Under the pieces are notes generated by a model, which searched no databases, was not told the DNA's origin, and worked only from the letters and a program-made list of their open reading frames with translations. A DNA stretch of 58,577 nucleotides from an uncultured Alistipes sp. (GTDB lineage Bacteria > Bacteroidota > Bacteroidia > Bacteroidales > UBA932). Below are positions 1 through 8,123 of the stretch, piece by piece; the stretch's first letter is position 1; every line of letters begins with the position of its first letter. The translations under genes and the position numbers were made by a program. The DNA is taken from NCBI GenBank assembly GCA_900544195.1, contig UQUJ01000009.1:1-58577 (forward strand), written 5' to 3'.

Positions 1-61
1 GAAAAGAGATCTAGACCGAAAAGATTCCTTAAGATGATGCAGGTTATTTTTTGAAGGTTAC
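1..61 (-). repeat. Miniature element family 2, copy A (cut by window edge)
   Basis: Positions 1-61 are the reverse complement of the left arm of the elements at 26814-26973 and 42854-43001, ending in the same GTTAC terminus at 57-61. The rest lies outside the window. It lies about 110 bp upstream of the AraC gene. Inferred to be a non-autonomous transposable element (MITE-like). Confidence 0.75.
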
Positions 62-158
62 TCATCCCTCTGCGGCAACATTTTCGTGCATATTCGTTCC
101 CCAGGAGAGCAATAGCGTTTGTGGGCAAGTTCATTGCTCGTAGATGAATATCTTTTGC

Positions 159-166
159 TATTTTTG
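159..166 (+). promoter_or_regulatory. Bacteroidota -7 box (TATTTTTG) of the AraC gene
   Basis: Exact match to TAnnTTTG. The box ends only 8 nt before the ATG at 175, so the expected transcript would have a leader of about 5 nt. Confidence 0.6.
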
Positions 167-174
167 CATCGGAA

Positions 175-933
175 ATGGGACAATTCGTGATCAGGGCGCT
201 GAATGCGGCCGGACATATTACGGCTCAGCCGATGCGCGGAATGATCAGGGAGGACTGGTCGTTTATCTATCTTATTTCCGGAGAGGTGCTTACGGATGTT
301 GAAGGGAATCCTTACCTGCTGCGGGGGCAGGATTGCGCATTGATTCCGCCGCAGTTGGCATATTCAGTGAAATATTTCAAGGATTCCATCGGGTATATGG
401 GAGCGTTCTCTTCCAGACTGCTGCGTAATTCCGCGCATAGGGTGCTGAGACTCCGTACTCCAAGTGTGATGACTATTCCGATGGAGGACAAGGTGTTCTT
501 CGACGAGCTTCTGATCAGAATGAGCAGATTCTCAGAGGATTTTCCTACTGTACAGGGACTGCTTGAGGTTTTGCTTGGGCAATTTGACAGCGCCATCCCT
601 CCAAACAACGGAACGGCGTCGGTCAGATTAAGCTCCGCCTATCTTGGACGGGTATTTGACACCTCGCGTCCGTTCAGCGGAGTGTCCGGCTATGCCGGGG
701 AACTTGGTGTCACGCCGAATCACCTGAATCGTGTGGTGAAATCCGAGACAGGACGCAGTGCCGGAGAGTGGATCGAAAACGCAAGACTCACGCTGGCCAG
801 AACCCTTCTGCACGATCCGGACATCCCAATTTCGGAAGTGTCCTACAGACTCGGTTTCGAGGATCCCGCCTACTTCTCACGTTTCTTCAGAAAACTGGTC
901 GGGATGTCACCGACTGACTTCAGAGGCATGTAA
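175..933 (+). CDS. AraC-family transcriptional regulator
   Basis: 252-residue DNA-binding regulator. The C-terminal ~100 residues carry the two helix-turn-helix units of the AraC/XylS family: a first around the segment GELGVTPNHLNRVVKSETG and a second around ISEVSYRLGFEDPAYFSRFF, followed by the usual RKLVGMSPTDFR ending. The N-terminal ~140 residues resemble a cupin-like sensor domain (HLISGEVLTDVEGN-like start) but the ligand cannot be read. The next gene on the same strand, 195 bp downstream with its own promoter, is a TonB receptor, so the likely job is control of that receptor and its lipoprotein partner. Start at 175 is chosen because a -7 box sits just before it; internal ATGs at 232 and 241 are alternatives that would truncate the sensor domain. 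Confidence 0.88.
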   Translation: MGQFVIRALNAAGHITAQPMRGMIREDWSFIYLISGEVLTDVEGNPYLLRGQDCALIPPQLAYSVKYFKDSIGYMGAFSSRLLRNSAHRVLRLRTPSVMTIPMEDKVFFDELLIRMSRFSEDFPTVQGLLEVLLGQFDSAIPPNNGTASVRLSSAYLGRVFDTSRPFSGVSGYAGELGVTPNHLNRVVKSETGRSAGEWIENARLTLARTLLHDPDIPISEVSYRLGFEDPAYFSRFFRKLVGMSPTDFRGM

Positions 934-1112
934 GCTGTCTTTTTTTAAGAGGGGCGTTCCGGTACCGGCAGGCCATGGCGACCCACACGCTTCGCGCGCC
1001 CTATCCGGGTGAATGGCCGCCATAACCTTCCGGCTCCGGAGAGGTAAGATCATTGCATAAAAAGTCCAAATCCAAATCACATATTCATAAGTCTCCATGG
1101 CTTTGGCTGGAG

Positions 1113-1120
1113 TATTTTTG
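1113..1120 (+). promoter_or_regulatory. Bacteroidota -7 box (TATTTTTG) of the TonB receptor gene
   Basis: Exact TAnnTTTG match with the same 8-nt gap to the start codon as the AraC promoter. The intergenic stretch 934-1112 shows no other gene. Confidence 0.6.
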
Positions 1121-1128
1121 CACTCGTT

Positions 1129-3357
1129 ATGCTTACAGCCCTTGCGACATCATTGCTGATGGTACTTCAGCCTGTTCCTCAAGTGAGAGACACGATCTCC
1201 GGTTCGGTCGTGACCTCTTCTGCGAAGCGCGAGAGCTTCGTCTCTGACATTCCCGGAGTCTCCACTTTCCTGATGAGAAGAATCGAGGAACGCGGCATCG
1301 CATCCCCAAAGAACCTGTCTGCGGTAGTGCCGGGATTGAATATTCCCGATTATGGAACCTCAATGACTTCAACCATCTACGTCAGAGGCCTCGGATCCCG
1401 GATGGACAACCCGGTCATCGGACTCTATGTGGATGACGTGCCGATTATAGATAAGAACTGCTATGACTTTTCGTTTACGGACATCCGCAGGATAGATTTT
1501 CTGCATGGCCCACAAGGAACCCTCTACGGGCGCAATTCGATGCTCGGAGTACTTTCCGTCGAAACATTGTCTCCGACTGCATACCAAGGTACAAGAGGGA
1601 TCATTGAATATGGCAGTGCTTCAACCTTGTCCGCGAAACTCTCGGCATACAAGGGCCGGTTCGGGCTCACCGCCGCCTACGGACATACCGACGGATTCTT
1701 CATCAATGAATATGACGGATCCAACTGCGGCCTTTCGGACTCATTCTCAGCCCGTGCGAGATTCGTCGGCGGAGTCGGCAGGGCCTCCTTGGATAACATC
1801 TTGACAGTCTCGTACATAGACCAGACCGGTTATCCGTATCGAAAATTGATGGCAGGAGAACTCCTCCCGGTGGATTACAACGACAAAAGCGGCTATCGTC
1901 GCTTCTTTCTTATGGACGGATTCCGTCTCAAAACCGAATGGCGCAACTGGAAAATCAGTTCTGTCACAAGTTTTCAGACTCTTTTCGATTCCATGGACAT
2001 GGACCAGGATTTTACACCGAAGTCAATGTTCACCTTGAATCAAATACAGGAGCAAGTTGCTTTCACTCAAGAGTTTATCTTTAAGCCCAAGACGCATACA
2101 GTTTGGTGGGACAGCCAGACCGGACTGTTCGCGATGGTGAAGCTGAACAAGATGTCCGCTCCAGTGCGTTTCCTGAAGGACGGTATAAAGTCGTTGATTC
2201 TGGACAACGCCAATTCCGGAATACCGCAGGAACTGGGACGACTGAATATTCAAGAAGAGAATTTCTTGATTTACAGTGATTTCGACATCGCTCTTGGCAA
2301 TGTGGCCGCCTACCACGAGTCTTATTTCAATACCGGCCGTTGGACATTCACGGCTGGATTGAGGCTTGACCTTGAGGCCAGCCGGATGCGCTATGATTCC
2401 GGCTCGGACATTCATTTCATTGTTTCGCCTGCGATGTCTGAATATATTCCTTTCAGCACAAAGGTTGACGGGACGGAAACGGTTCGTTATGCCCAATTGC
2501 AGCCAAAGTTGTCGGTCTCGTATGACGCCACGTCCGAGCGTATGCGGTCCAAAGGTTTGAATATGTCTTTACTCGCCTCCGTCTCAGAAGGTTACAGATC
2601 GGGTGGATTCAACACTCAGATTTTCTCGGACGTCCTCCAGCGGAAAATGATGCTTGGGATGATGGAGTCGCTCGGTGTGCATCTTGACGGTAAAGGCGAC
2701 CTCTCGACCGATGGCTTGACCTACAAGCCGGAGAACTGTCTGAACTATGAGATCGGCGGAAAATTCCGTATGAGGTCAGCCGGACATATTCTTGAATCCT
2801 TTTTTACCGCTTACCGTGTTGATTGCCGCAACCAGCAGATGACTGTCTTCCCTTACGGGAACGGAACCGGGCGTATGATGGCCAACGCAGGCAGATCCCG
2901 CAGCCTTGGGGTTGAGGCGGAAGCTTCGTGGATGTGGAAAGGCCTCTCAGTCTCGTTCGCCGGAAGCCTGATGGACGCCCGTTTTGTGGACTATGATGAC
3001 GGACGCAACGACTGGTCCGGCAACAGGATTCCATACTCCCCGGAATCCACACTATACTTGAGATGTGGCTATAAGTTCTTGACCAAAGGGCGATTCCTGC
3101 GGTCTGTCTCATTGAACGCCGACATCAACCGCAGCGGAAGGATCTACTGGAACGAAGCCGGAGACATAAGCCAGTCTCCCTATTCGCTGATAGGCGCGGA
3201 TGTCCGTCTGACCACATCAAAGGCAGAACTTTGGCTCAGAGGGCAGAACCTCACCGGCACTGAATATTCCGTTTTCTATTTCAAGTCTGTCGGCAATTCT
3301 TTCTTTCAGGCCGGGAAACCCCGCCGGTTCACAATAGGACTATCAATCAATCTGTAA
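1129..3357 (+). CDS. TonB-dependent outer-membrane receptor
   Basis: 742-residue outer-membrane receptor. Residues ~30-160 form the plug: LSAVVPGLNIPDYGT, then STIYVRGLGSR, YVDDVPI and the very typical DFLHGPQGTLYGRNSMLGVLSV. The rest is an alternating beta-barrel ending in a FTIGLSINL-type terminal strand. It lacks the N-terminal carboxypeptidase-regulatory domain of SusC proteins and is shorter, so it is closer to the siderophore/haem/vitamin receptor class; the ligand is unknown. The signal peptide (MLTALATSLLMVL) has no basic residue, which is unusual, but no in-frame ATG lies further upstream before a stop at 1045. The stop codon overlaps the ATG of the following lipoprotein gene by one base, so the two are translationally coupled and presumably work together at the cell surface. 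Confidence 0.88.
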   Translation: MLTALATSLLMVLQPVPQVRDTISGSVVTSSAKRESFVSDIPGVSTFLMRRIEERGIASPKNLSAVVPGLNIPDYGTSMTSTIYVRGLGSRMDNPVIGLYVDDVPIIDKNCYDFSFTDIRRIDFLHGPQGTLYGRNSMLGVLSVETLSPTAYQGTRGIIEYGSASTLSAKLSAYKGRFGLTAAYGHTDGFFINEYDGSNCGLSDSFSARARFVGGVGRASLDNILTVSYIDQTGYPYRKLMAGELLPVDYNDKSGYRRFFLMDGFRLKTEWRNWKISSVTSFQTLFDSMDMDQDFTPKSMFTLNQIQEQVAFTQEFIFKPKTHTVWWDSQTGLFAMVKLNKMSAPVRFLKDGIKSLILDNANSGIPQELGRLNIQEENFLIYSDFDIALGNVAAYHESYFNTGRWTFTAGLRLDLEASRMRYDSGSDIHFIVSPAMSEYIPFSTKVDGTETVRYAQLQPKLSVSYDATSERMRSKGLNMSLLASVSEGYRSGGFNTQIFSDVLQRKMMLGMMESLGVHLDGKGDLSTDGLTYKPENCLNYEIGGKFRMRSAGHILESFFTAYRVDCRNQQMTVFPYGNGTGRMMANAGRSRSLGVEAEASWMWKGLSVSFAGSLMDARFVDYDDGRNDWSGNRIPYSPESTLYLRCGYKFLTKGRFLRSVSLNADINRSGRIYWNEAGDISQSPYSLIGADVRLTTSKAELWLRGQNLTGTEYSVFYFKSVGNSFFQAGKPRRFTIGLSINL

Positions 3358-4067
3358 TGAATATGAAAAAAATCTTAGAAGCTGTTTTTGAATTGTTTGA
3401 AATGTTCTTTGAGGTGAAAAAATCTTCATTTTCTTCCCGCTTCTTCAGTCAGATAGCACCGCTATCTTCCTTGGAAGAAGCGGTCGAAACTGAAGTTTTT
3501 CACTCTCAACCCAGCGCCCGAACCGAGGGCAATCGAACTTGTTCGGATTGCCGAGGTGAGCAGCAGGGAAAGAGCTTGCTCTTAACCTTCAAACAAACAA
3601 TTCAAAACAGCTTCTTAATGTTTTTGATGGCGGTTGCTATGCCGCTGGCGATGTCCTGCTCCAAGGAGGATGGCTCGAACGAGGAACCCATTGTTGCCAA
3701 TGAGTATGAATATTCAGGCACCATGACCGTCACAGCCGGTGGATCGGACAATGTCTCTGAGGACGTGGCCGTGGATTGCCTTTTGGACAAGGAAGCCAGC
3801 ACCATGAAGATCTTGTTCCACAAAGTCAAGTTCGTCCCTCAGATGCCCATCTCTCTTGACGTGACAGTCCCTGATGTCGCCTATTCTGAGAAAAACGGCA
3901 CAGTGGAGTTCTCCGCAGACGGCATCGTCCCTCTCTCCGGCGGCACTGTCCCGTTTCCCAAGTACACAGTGACAGCCCTCTCCGGCACCTTGAACGCCAC
4001 AGGTTTGTCTCTCAGTCTCAATTTCGGAGACTATCCAGTCACTTACGTTGGTGTTCCGAAAAAGTAG
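3357..4067 (+). CDS. Calycin-like lipoprotein, signal peptide split by an in-frame miniature transposon
   Basis: 236 codons. Residues 1-7 (MNMKKIL) and 87 onward (LMFLMAVAMPLAMSCSKEDG) together make a perfect lipoprotein signal peptide with lipobox AMSC, but 79 codons (residues 8-86) lie between them. That insert is exactly a miniature element with terminal inverted repeats, and the TTA target duplication encodes Leu on each side. The mature part (~140 residues) is beta-rich with repeated short strands (SGTMTVTAGG, GTVEFSADGIVPL, LSGTLNATGLSLSLNFG), resembling the calycin-like/lipocalin-like surface lipoproteins of Bacteroidales. The gene overlaps the TonB receptor stop by one base, suggesting a receptor partner. 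Whether the product is still exported is uncertain, because the basic N-terminus is now 80 residues from the hydrophobic core; initiation inside the insert is possible. Confidence 0.7.
   Translation: MNMKKILEAVFELFEMFFEVKKSSFSSRFFSQIAPLSSLEEAVETEVFHSQPSARTEGNRTCSDCRGEQQGKSLLLTFKQTIQNSFLMFLMAVAMPLAMSCSKEDGSNEEPIVANEYEYSGTMTVTAGGSDNVSEDVAVDCLLDKEASTMKILFHKVKFVPQMPISLDVTVPDVAYSEKNGTVEFSADGIVPLSGGTVPFPKYTVTALSGTLNATGLSLSLNFGDYPVTYVGVPKK
3378..3614 (+). mobile_element. Miniature element family 1, copy A (237 bp, in frame in lipoprotein gene)
   Basis: Ends are inverted repeats: GAAGCTGTTTTTGAATTGT on the left and the complement ACAATTCAAAACAGCTTC on the right. The element is flanked by TTA at 3375-3377 and 3615-3617. 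It shares most of its length with 9120-9277 and with the start of 58527-58577, and has an extra 79-bp internal segment including a hairpin around 3528-3553. It encodes no transposase. With the duplication it adds 240 bp, a multiple of three, and contains no stop in the host frame. Confidence 0.85.
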
Positions 4068-4086
4068 AGCGGCGGTGGCCGCAGGT

Positions 4087-4286
4087 GTGAATGAGTGGCA
4101 TAACCCGTTGACAGAGAAAACTAAAGGCTCGTTAGGCATCTGCTGGACCTTTGACAGGGGAAACATCGATTTCGGGACAAACGCTCCGGAAGTCAAGGTA
4201 AGGTACGTGCTTGAGTGAAGGAATATTCCTGAAGGGACCACAGAGAGATGGCTTCGCCGGGGGTGAACCTTTTCGACATCGACAAC
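4087..4286 (+). pseudogene. Remnant of SGNH esterase N-terminal domain
   Basis: About 200 bp that align with codons ~30-100 of the intact esterase gene at 9354. The residues WHNPL, CWTFDRGNIDFGTNAPE and VRYVLE are conserved, then a stop TGA at 4216-4218 replaces a Gly codon. Near 4246 a 2-base insertion shifts the frame, after which DLFDIDN-like coding continues in another frame. No catalytic region is left. It follows the lipoprotein gene by about 20 bp. It is a dead partial duplicate, either of the gene at 9354 or of a lost sister gene. Confidence 0.85.
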
Positions 4287-4388
4287 GAGCGGAAATCGCG
4301 GCGAAAGTCGCCCGCGGAGTCCCCGTTGAGACTCTGCGAGCGGGAATCGCAGCGAAAGTCGCCCGCGGAGTCCCTGCTGGGACACGGG
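4287..4388 (+). repeat. 51-bp tandem repeat, two units
   Basis: The segment starting GAGCGGAAATCGC at 4287 is repeated at 4338 with few changes, including the shared core GCGAAAGTCGCCCGCGGAGT. It sits at the broken end of the esterase remnant. Confidence 0.7.
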
Positions 4389-4396
4389 GACGGAGA

Positions 4397-5800
4397 CTAT
4401 TCAGTCTCCTCGCCGGAATCGGATTGTGGTAGGTCGCGGAGGAAGGTGTACTCGTAGAACGCGCTGCCGGTGTCCTGGGCGCCGAATGTCAGAGGGCCTG
4501 ACAGAGGGACGACTTGATAGCCTGATTTTTGGTGGGTCATTCTGAATGTGCCTGTCAGGCTGACTTTCTCGGAAGCGGCCATCATGTCCTGATCGTAGGA
4601 CAGGTGCTCGGAGAATGCGTAGGATTGCTCAAGGACGATGTTGTCGTAGTCGTATTTCAGCAGACGGACGTGGCCGCGGTACTCTTCGATAGGGTCACCC
4701 TCGAACCAGGCGGTCGAGTAGGTGATCTTCCAGTCGTGGGTGAGGACTATCTTGTGCTCGATGGTCCTGCCGTCGTCGTGGTTCTGGAGGAAAGAGAGCT
4801 CTGTGATTGCTATCGGATTGAGTTCGATCTCCTTGGCGTCGCCGTTCTTGTCCAAGGCGAAAATGGTGACGTAGGCTCCGGCGAACTCTCCGTCGACAGT
4901 GTTCACCACTGTGCTGTCCTTGAACGCCTCGATGTCCTTGAAGCCGTCCAGAGGGCCGCTGCTGTCGAACCTGCCGGTCTGCGTCGCGCTGAAAAGGCTG
5001 AAGATCTCAAGTCCTCCGTTCTCCATCGCCAGGCAGACGATCGGATTGATGTCCTGGCCGATGTTGCCGATGAACACACCGCGGCACTTTCCGGACAGGT
5101 CCTCGATCTCATATTCACCTTCAGGACATTCGTCGATGCCACGGGACAGTCTGACGAAAGCTTTTCCGTCCTGCACGCGAGCGGTGATCTTGTTCTTTAT
5201 GGGGTAGCTTTCGGTATATTCATAGACTATGTAGTCCGCGCTGGCGGAAGGCTTTATCGGCAGGAACTTGTCCGTGATGTCCAGAACGGTCGCCGAGTCC
5301 CCGTCGTCGTCAGGGGTGACCACCGATCCGTCCTTCAGACTGATCATCGGGGAATAGTCCACCAATGGCTTTCCGTCTTTGCCCTCGATGCTGATGGCGA
5401 CGTTGCAGTACAGATCCGAAACGTTGCACCTCAGCAGGAAAGGCCTCCCGTCCCTCTCGGCGAGCAGCATGCTCTTATGGAGGTTGCAGTTCTCGTCGAT
5501 CTCGACCGCATTGACCTTTACTGTCGCCTTGGAGTGGCGCGGGATGACGATGTACCACTCATCACCCTTCGTCTGTACAGTCTCCAGATTCTCCAGACCG
5601 TAGGACTTTGAGTAACGTTCTAACAGCCGGGAGTCTCTCAGGTCGGACTCTTTGGTGTACATGCCCACGCAGATGACCGCCGCGGCGTCATTGTCTCTCC
5701 AGTTGATGGACTGGAACTCATCTCCGGTGGATTTGCCGCCGGTGTTCCCGCAGGAAACGAGCGCGGCGCAGATTGCCAGAAGCGAAACGATTCTTCTCAT
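4397..5800 (-). CDS. Lipoprotein of unknown function
   Basis: 467-residue protein starting MRRIVSLLAICAALVSCGN, a clear lipoprotein signal with lipobox LVSC. I do not recognise a family. The mature part is acidic and rich in beta-strand-like segments, with four Cys scattered in the middle (CNVSDLYCNV, CRGVF, VCLAM) and no enzyme motif I can name. It is probably anchored to the outer membrane. A TAAATTTG promoter box lies about 50 bp upstream. The terminal codons and the TAG stop form a small hairpin (GGAGACT/AGTCTCC, about 4393-4412), which could act as a weak terminator but has no T-tract. Monocistronic: convergent with the esterase remnant and preceded by a decayed region. Confidence 0.75.
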   Translation of the reverse strand: MRRIVSLLAICAALVSCGNTGGKSTGDEFQSINWRDNDAAAVICVGMYTKESDLRDSRLLERYSKSYGLENLETVQTKGDEWYIVIPRHSKATVKVNAVEIDENCNLHKSMLLAERDGRPFLLRCNVSDLYCNVAISIEGKDGKPLVDYSPMISLKDGSVVTPDDDGDSATVLDITDKFLPIKPSASADYIVYEYTESYPIKNKITARVQDGKAFVRLSRGIDECPEGEYEIEDLSGKCRGVFIGNIGQDINPIVCLAMENGGLEIFSLFSATQTGRFDSSGPLDGFKDIEAFKDSTVVNTVDGEFAGAYVTIFALDKNGDAKEIELNPIAITELSFLQNHDDGRTIEHKIVLTHDWKITYSTAWFEGDPIEEYRGHVRLLKYDYDNIVLEQSYAFSEHLSYDQDMMAASEKVSLTGTFRMTHQKSGYQVVPLSGPLTFGAQDTGSAFYEYTFLRDLPQSDSGEETE

Positions 5801-5850
5801 TGTGATCTTTGTTTTAGTGTTGCCAGTGATTCTTATTCTTCATAAACCTC

Positions 5851-5858
5851 CAAATTTA
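5851..5858 (-). promoter_or_regulatory. -7 box (TAAATTTG) of the 5800 lipoprotein gene
   Basis: Exact TAnnTTTG on the minus strand, about 50 bp before the start codon. Confidence 0.55.
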
Positions 5859-6357
5859 CGAAATATATCTGGTTTTCCATCACATGACGGGCAGGATTGA
5901 GAAATGGGCAGATTCTCTATCGCCCCCTTCTGCCAGCTCGGAATCTCGCATATTACAGTAGTATAAAGCCAGCATTCCATGCCAGACTGGCTAGTTTTCA
6001 ACGCCATCCTTAATCCTCTTCTTCAATGTTGCCTCTGAACATTTCCTGCCAGCCTTCAAGGTTCAATCACGACACCGATCTGTTCCGCATCATAATGTGC
6101 CACATAGTCAAGCGCCGCATCCACAGCCTTATGCTTCCGCATAATCTCCTCAATCCCCGCCAACCCTCAAAATGAGTTTTATACCCCCTGCCACACTGTA
6201 CGAAATTACACCGAATATCATCTCGTAAATAATACGTTGGTTTCGTACAGAACATTGTTCTCCCGTCCCGGAGCCATAGTCAACATCGCAAGGTTCAGAT
6301 AGACTTTTGCCAAACCACGGCCACGCCATCCTGCCACACACCCCTCTGTGGCTCCAC
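5859..6357. other. Decayed intergenic DNA with one short gene remnant
   Basis: No intact gene. On the minus strand about 6056-6166 reads 30-odd codons with a coding look (GIEEIMRKHKAVDAALDYVA followed by HYDAEQIGVVIEP and a stop), bounded upstream by a stop. I do not recognise the family. The rest shows nothing clear. Confidence 0.4.
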
Positions 6358-7366
6358 TCACCGTGCTCGACCCCTATCTTCTAAGGTAGAGTCAGCCACG
6401 CCGACATGCCCTGTGAATGTCTCTGTTGCCGTTCCCGGTGGTCTCGGTTTGTAGACTATAGCCGTTTGGCCTATCTTCCGATGAGTCTGGCGCACATGCT
6501 GAACAGAAATCCAATGGCAAAGGCGATGGTGCCGGTCTTGCCGCACTTCTATCTTGAATCTTCGGTTTTTCCAGCATCGCCGCTGTGTTCCGGACTGCGT
6601 GTACGCCACCTCCGGTGTCTGCATCCCGATGCTCATGTGTGGCCTCTCGGTGTTGTAGAAGCCTATGATCCGCTCCAGTTCGGACCGGCATTCCTCGCGG
6701 GTGGCTATGCTCATCTTGTACAGCCATTCCGTCTTCAGTATGCCGTTGGCGCGTTCCGCCACGGCGTTCTCGAGAGGGTCTCCGCTCTAGGTCATGCTGA
6801 TGCCTATCCCGTGCCTCTTCAGTTCCGACACATACGCGTCGCTGCAGTACTGGCATCCCCTGTCCGAGTGGTGGATCAGACGGCCCGCCGTATTCTCGTC
6901 TATTGTCGCGAGGGCCATCTGCAGGGCCTGGAGAGGGTATATGGTCTCAAGTGTGGGACCTAATGCCCAACCCACTATCTTGTGCGAGTATGCATCCGTT
7001 ATAAGCGACAGACAGCATACTCCTTCCTCCGTTTCCACATACGTAATGTCTGCTACCCATATCTCGTTCGGACGCATGGGGATTATCTCCTTTATAAGAT
7101 TGGGATACTTGCGGTAGTGGTGATTTGAATCTGTCGTTTTATAGCGTTTCCTGCGGCGCAGATGAACCATAAGCCCGTGTTTGCGCAGAATCTCTATGAA
7201 AGCATCCCGCCCGGGCATACACCCTGTTTCTTTAAGCAATCGCTTGATGATCAAGTATAATTTGGAGCATCCGAGTCCAGGATTCTCTTCTCTATAGTAC
7301 TTGACCTTCTCAACAATAAGAGGCTCTATGGCATCCTCGGCAAAATCATTGTCGTTACGCTTATAG
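6358..7366 (-). pseudogene. Truncated, stop-interrupted IS3-family transposase (OrfB)
   Basis: The minus strand encodes the integrase-core OrfB of an IS3-type element. Reading starts near VYKRNDNDFAEDAIEPLI (7360s) and runs through the HTH_21-like segment, the first DDE Asp in WVADITYV, the second Asp in IHHSDRGCQYCSDAYV, then a TAG at about 6787-6789 where the family has Gln (ISMT-stop-SGDPLENA). The same frame resumes with the Glu motif ENAVAERANGILKTEW and FYNTERPHMS. Downstream of about 6580 the C-terminus no longer looks conserved. OrfA and the left end are missing: a stop at 7364-7366 and the start of another gene remnant mark the break. The element is therefore dead. Bounds are approximate and no terminal inverted repeats were found. 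Confidence 0.85.
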
Positions 7367-7552
7367 ACGGATCATTACTCCGATGTTCTGGCGCGGTGGG
7401 CTGAGGCTCTGGAAAGAATCGTCCGCTATCCGCAAGAAATTGACGCTGAGGGACATCCTTGTGGAATTTCTGCGGCGAAGCCCTCTCACGCGGTCCCTGA
7501 GCCTGTCGAAGGGCACTCTACAGACGGAAATAAATCCTACACAATTTTATGA
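7367..7552 (+). pseudogene. C-terminal remnant of an unknown gene, cut by the IS3 fragment
   Basis: The plus strand reads DHYSDVLARWAEALERIV, RYPQEIDAEGHPCGIS, then AVPEPVEGHS and a TGA at 7550-7552. The PEPVEG part comes from a REP-like half site (7491-7513, GGTCCCTGAGCCTGTCGAAG). The stop overlaps the ATG (7549) of the sigma-factor gene as ATGA, so the lost gene was once translationally coupled to the sigma factor. The family of the remnant is not recognised. Confidence 0.5.
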
Positions 7553-8123
7553 ATATGACCGATGCGGACTACATAAAAGGTTTCAGGGACAACGACGACC
7601 GTGTGATCGGACAGTTCTACAAGAAGCACAGGCAGGCCTTCTTCGCCTTCTTCAAGCGAACATATTCAAAAGACGAGGCTTACATTGCGGAACTATACCA
7701 AGACTCGTGCGTCACACTTTGGCATAATGTGCAGGAAGGAAAGCTCACGGAACAAAGGCTCGGCAGCGCTTTGACCACCTATCTCTTTTCCATTGGCAAA
7801 CGCACGATGATGTCTAAGGATCGAAAGACTGGTGGATGTGCTGAATATCAAGAACCCATAGGATGGAAAGATCTGCCTGAGGACGATCCGGACGAAGCCT
7901 TGCTCCGTCTGGAATTGACGGATTTCGCCTACCGGATGGTCAGCTCCATGAAAGCTCCATGCAACAATTGCTCATCGCACAGTACTGGTACAGGCTACCC
8001 GGAGCCGAGATCGCAAAGAAATTAGGCTACGGTAGCGTTGATTCTGTCAAGTCTCAGAAATTCAAGTGCATCCGGAAACTTAGGGCATTGGTTGACAAGT
8101 TTAAGAAATTATACGAGAAGTGA
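7549..8123 (+). pseudogene. ECF-type sigma factor, frameshifted by an 11-bp duplication
   Basis: Frame 1 encodes region 2 of a sigma-70-family factor (GFRDNDDRVIGQFYKKHRQA, ELYQDSCVTLWHNV, LTTYLFSIGKRTMM) and runs to a stop at about 8025. Region 4, with its helix-turn-helix (LPGAEIAKKLGYGSVDSVKS, then FKCIRKLRALV), is in another frame and ends at 8121-8123. At about 7941-7962 the sequence AGCTCCATGAA is followed by the near-copy AGCTCCATGCA. Removing one 11-bp unit joins the frames as MVSSMQQLLIAQYWYRLPGA, giving a normal 190-residue protein. The stop TGA overlaps the start of the next gene. As written the protein lacks region 4 and should not bind the -35 element. Programmed frameshifting or phase variation by slippage are possible alternatives to simple decay. 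Confidence 0.85.

Noticed and set aside
1053..1247. Small frame overlapping the TonB receptor start
   Set aside because: It crosses the receptor promoter and has no conserved features.
4529..5611. 360-codon open frame opposite the lipoprotein gene
   Set aside because: The minus-strand gene has a lipoprotein signal and promoter; the plus frame has neither.
7549..8123. Programmed ribosomal frameshift in the sigma factor
   Set aside because: No slippery heptamer or stimulatory structure is seen at the junction; the 11-bp duplication explains the shift more simply.
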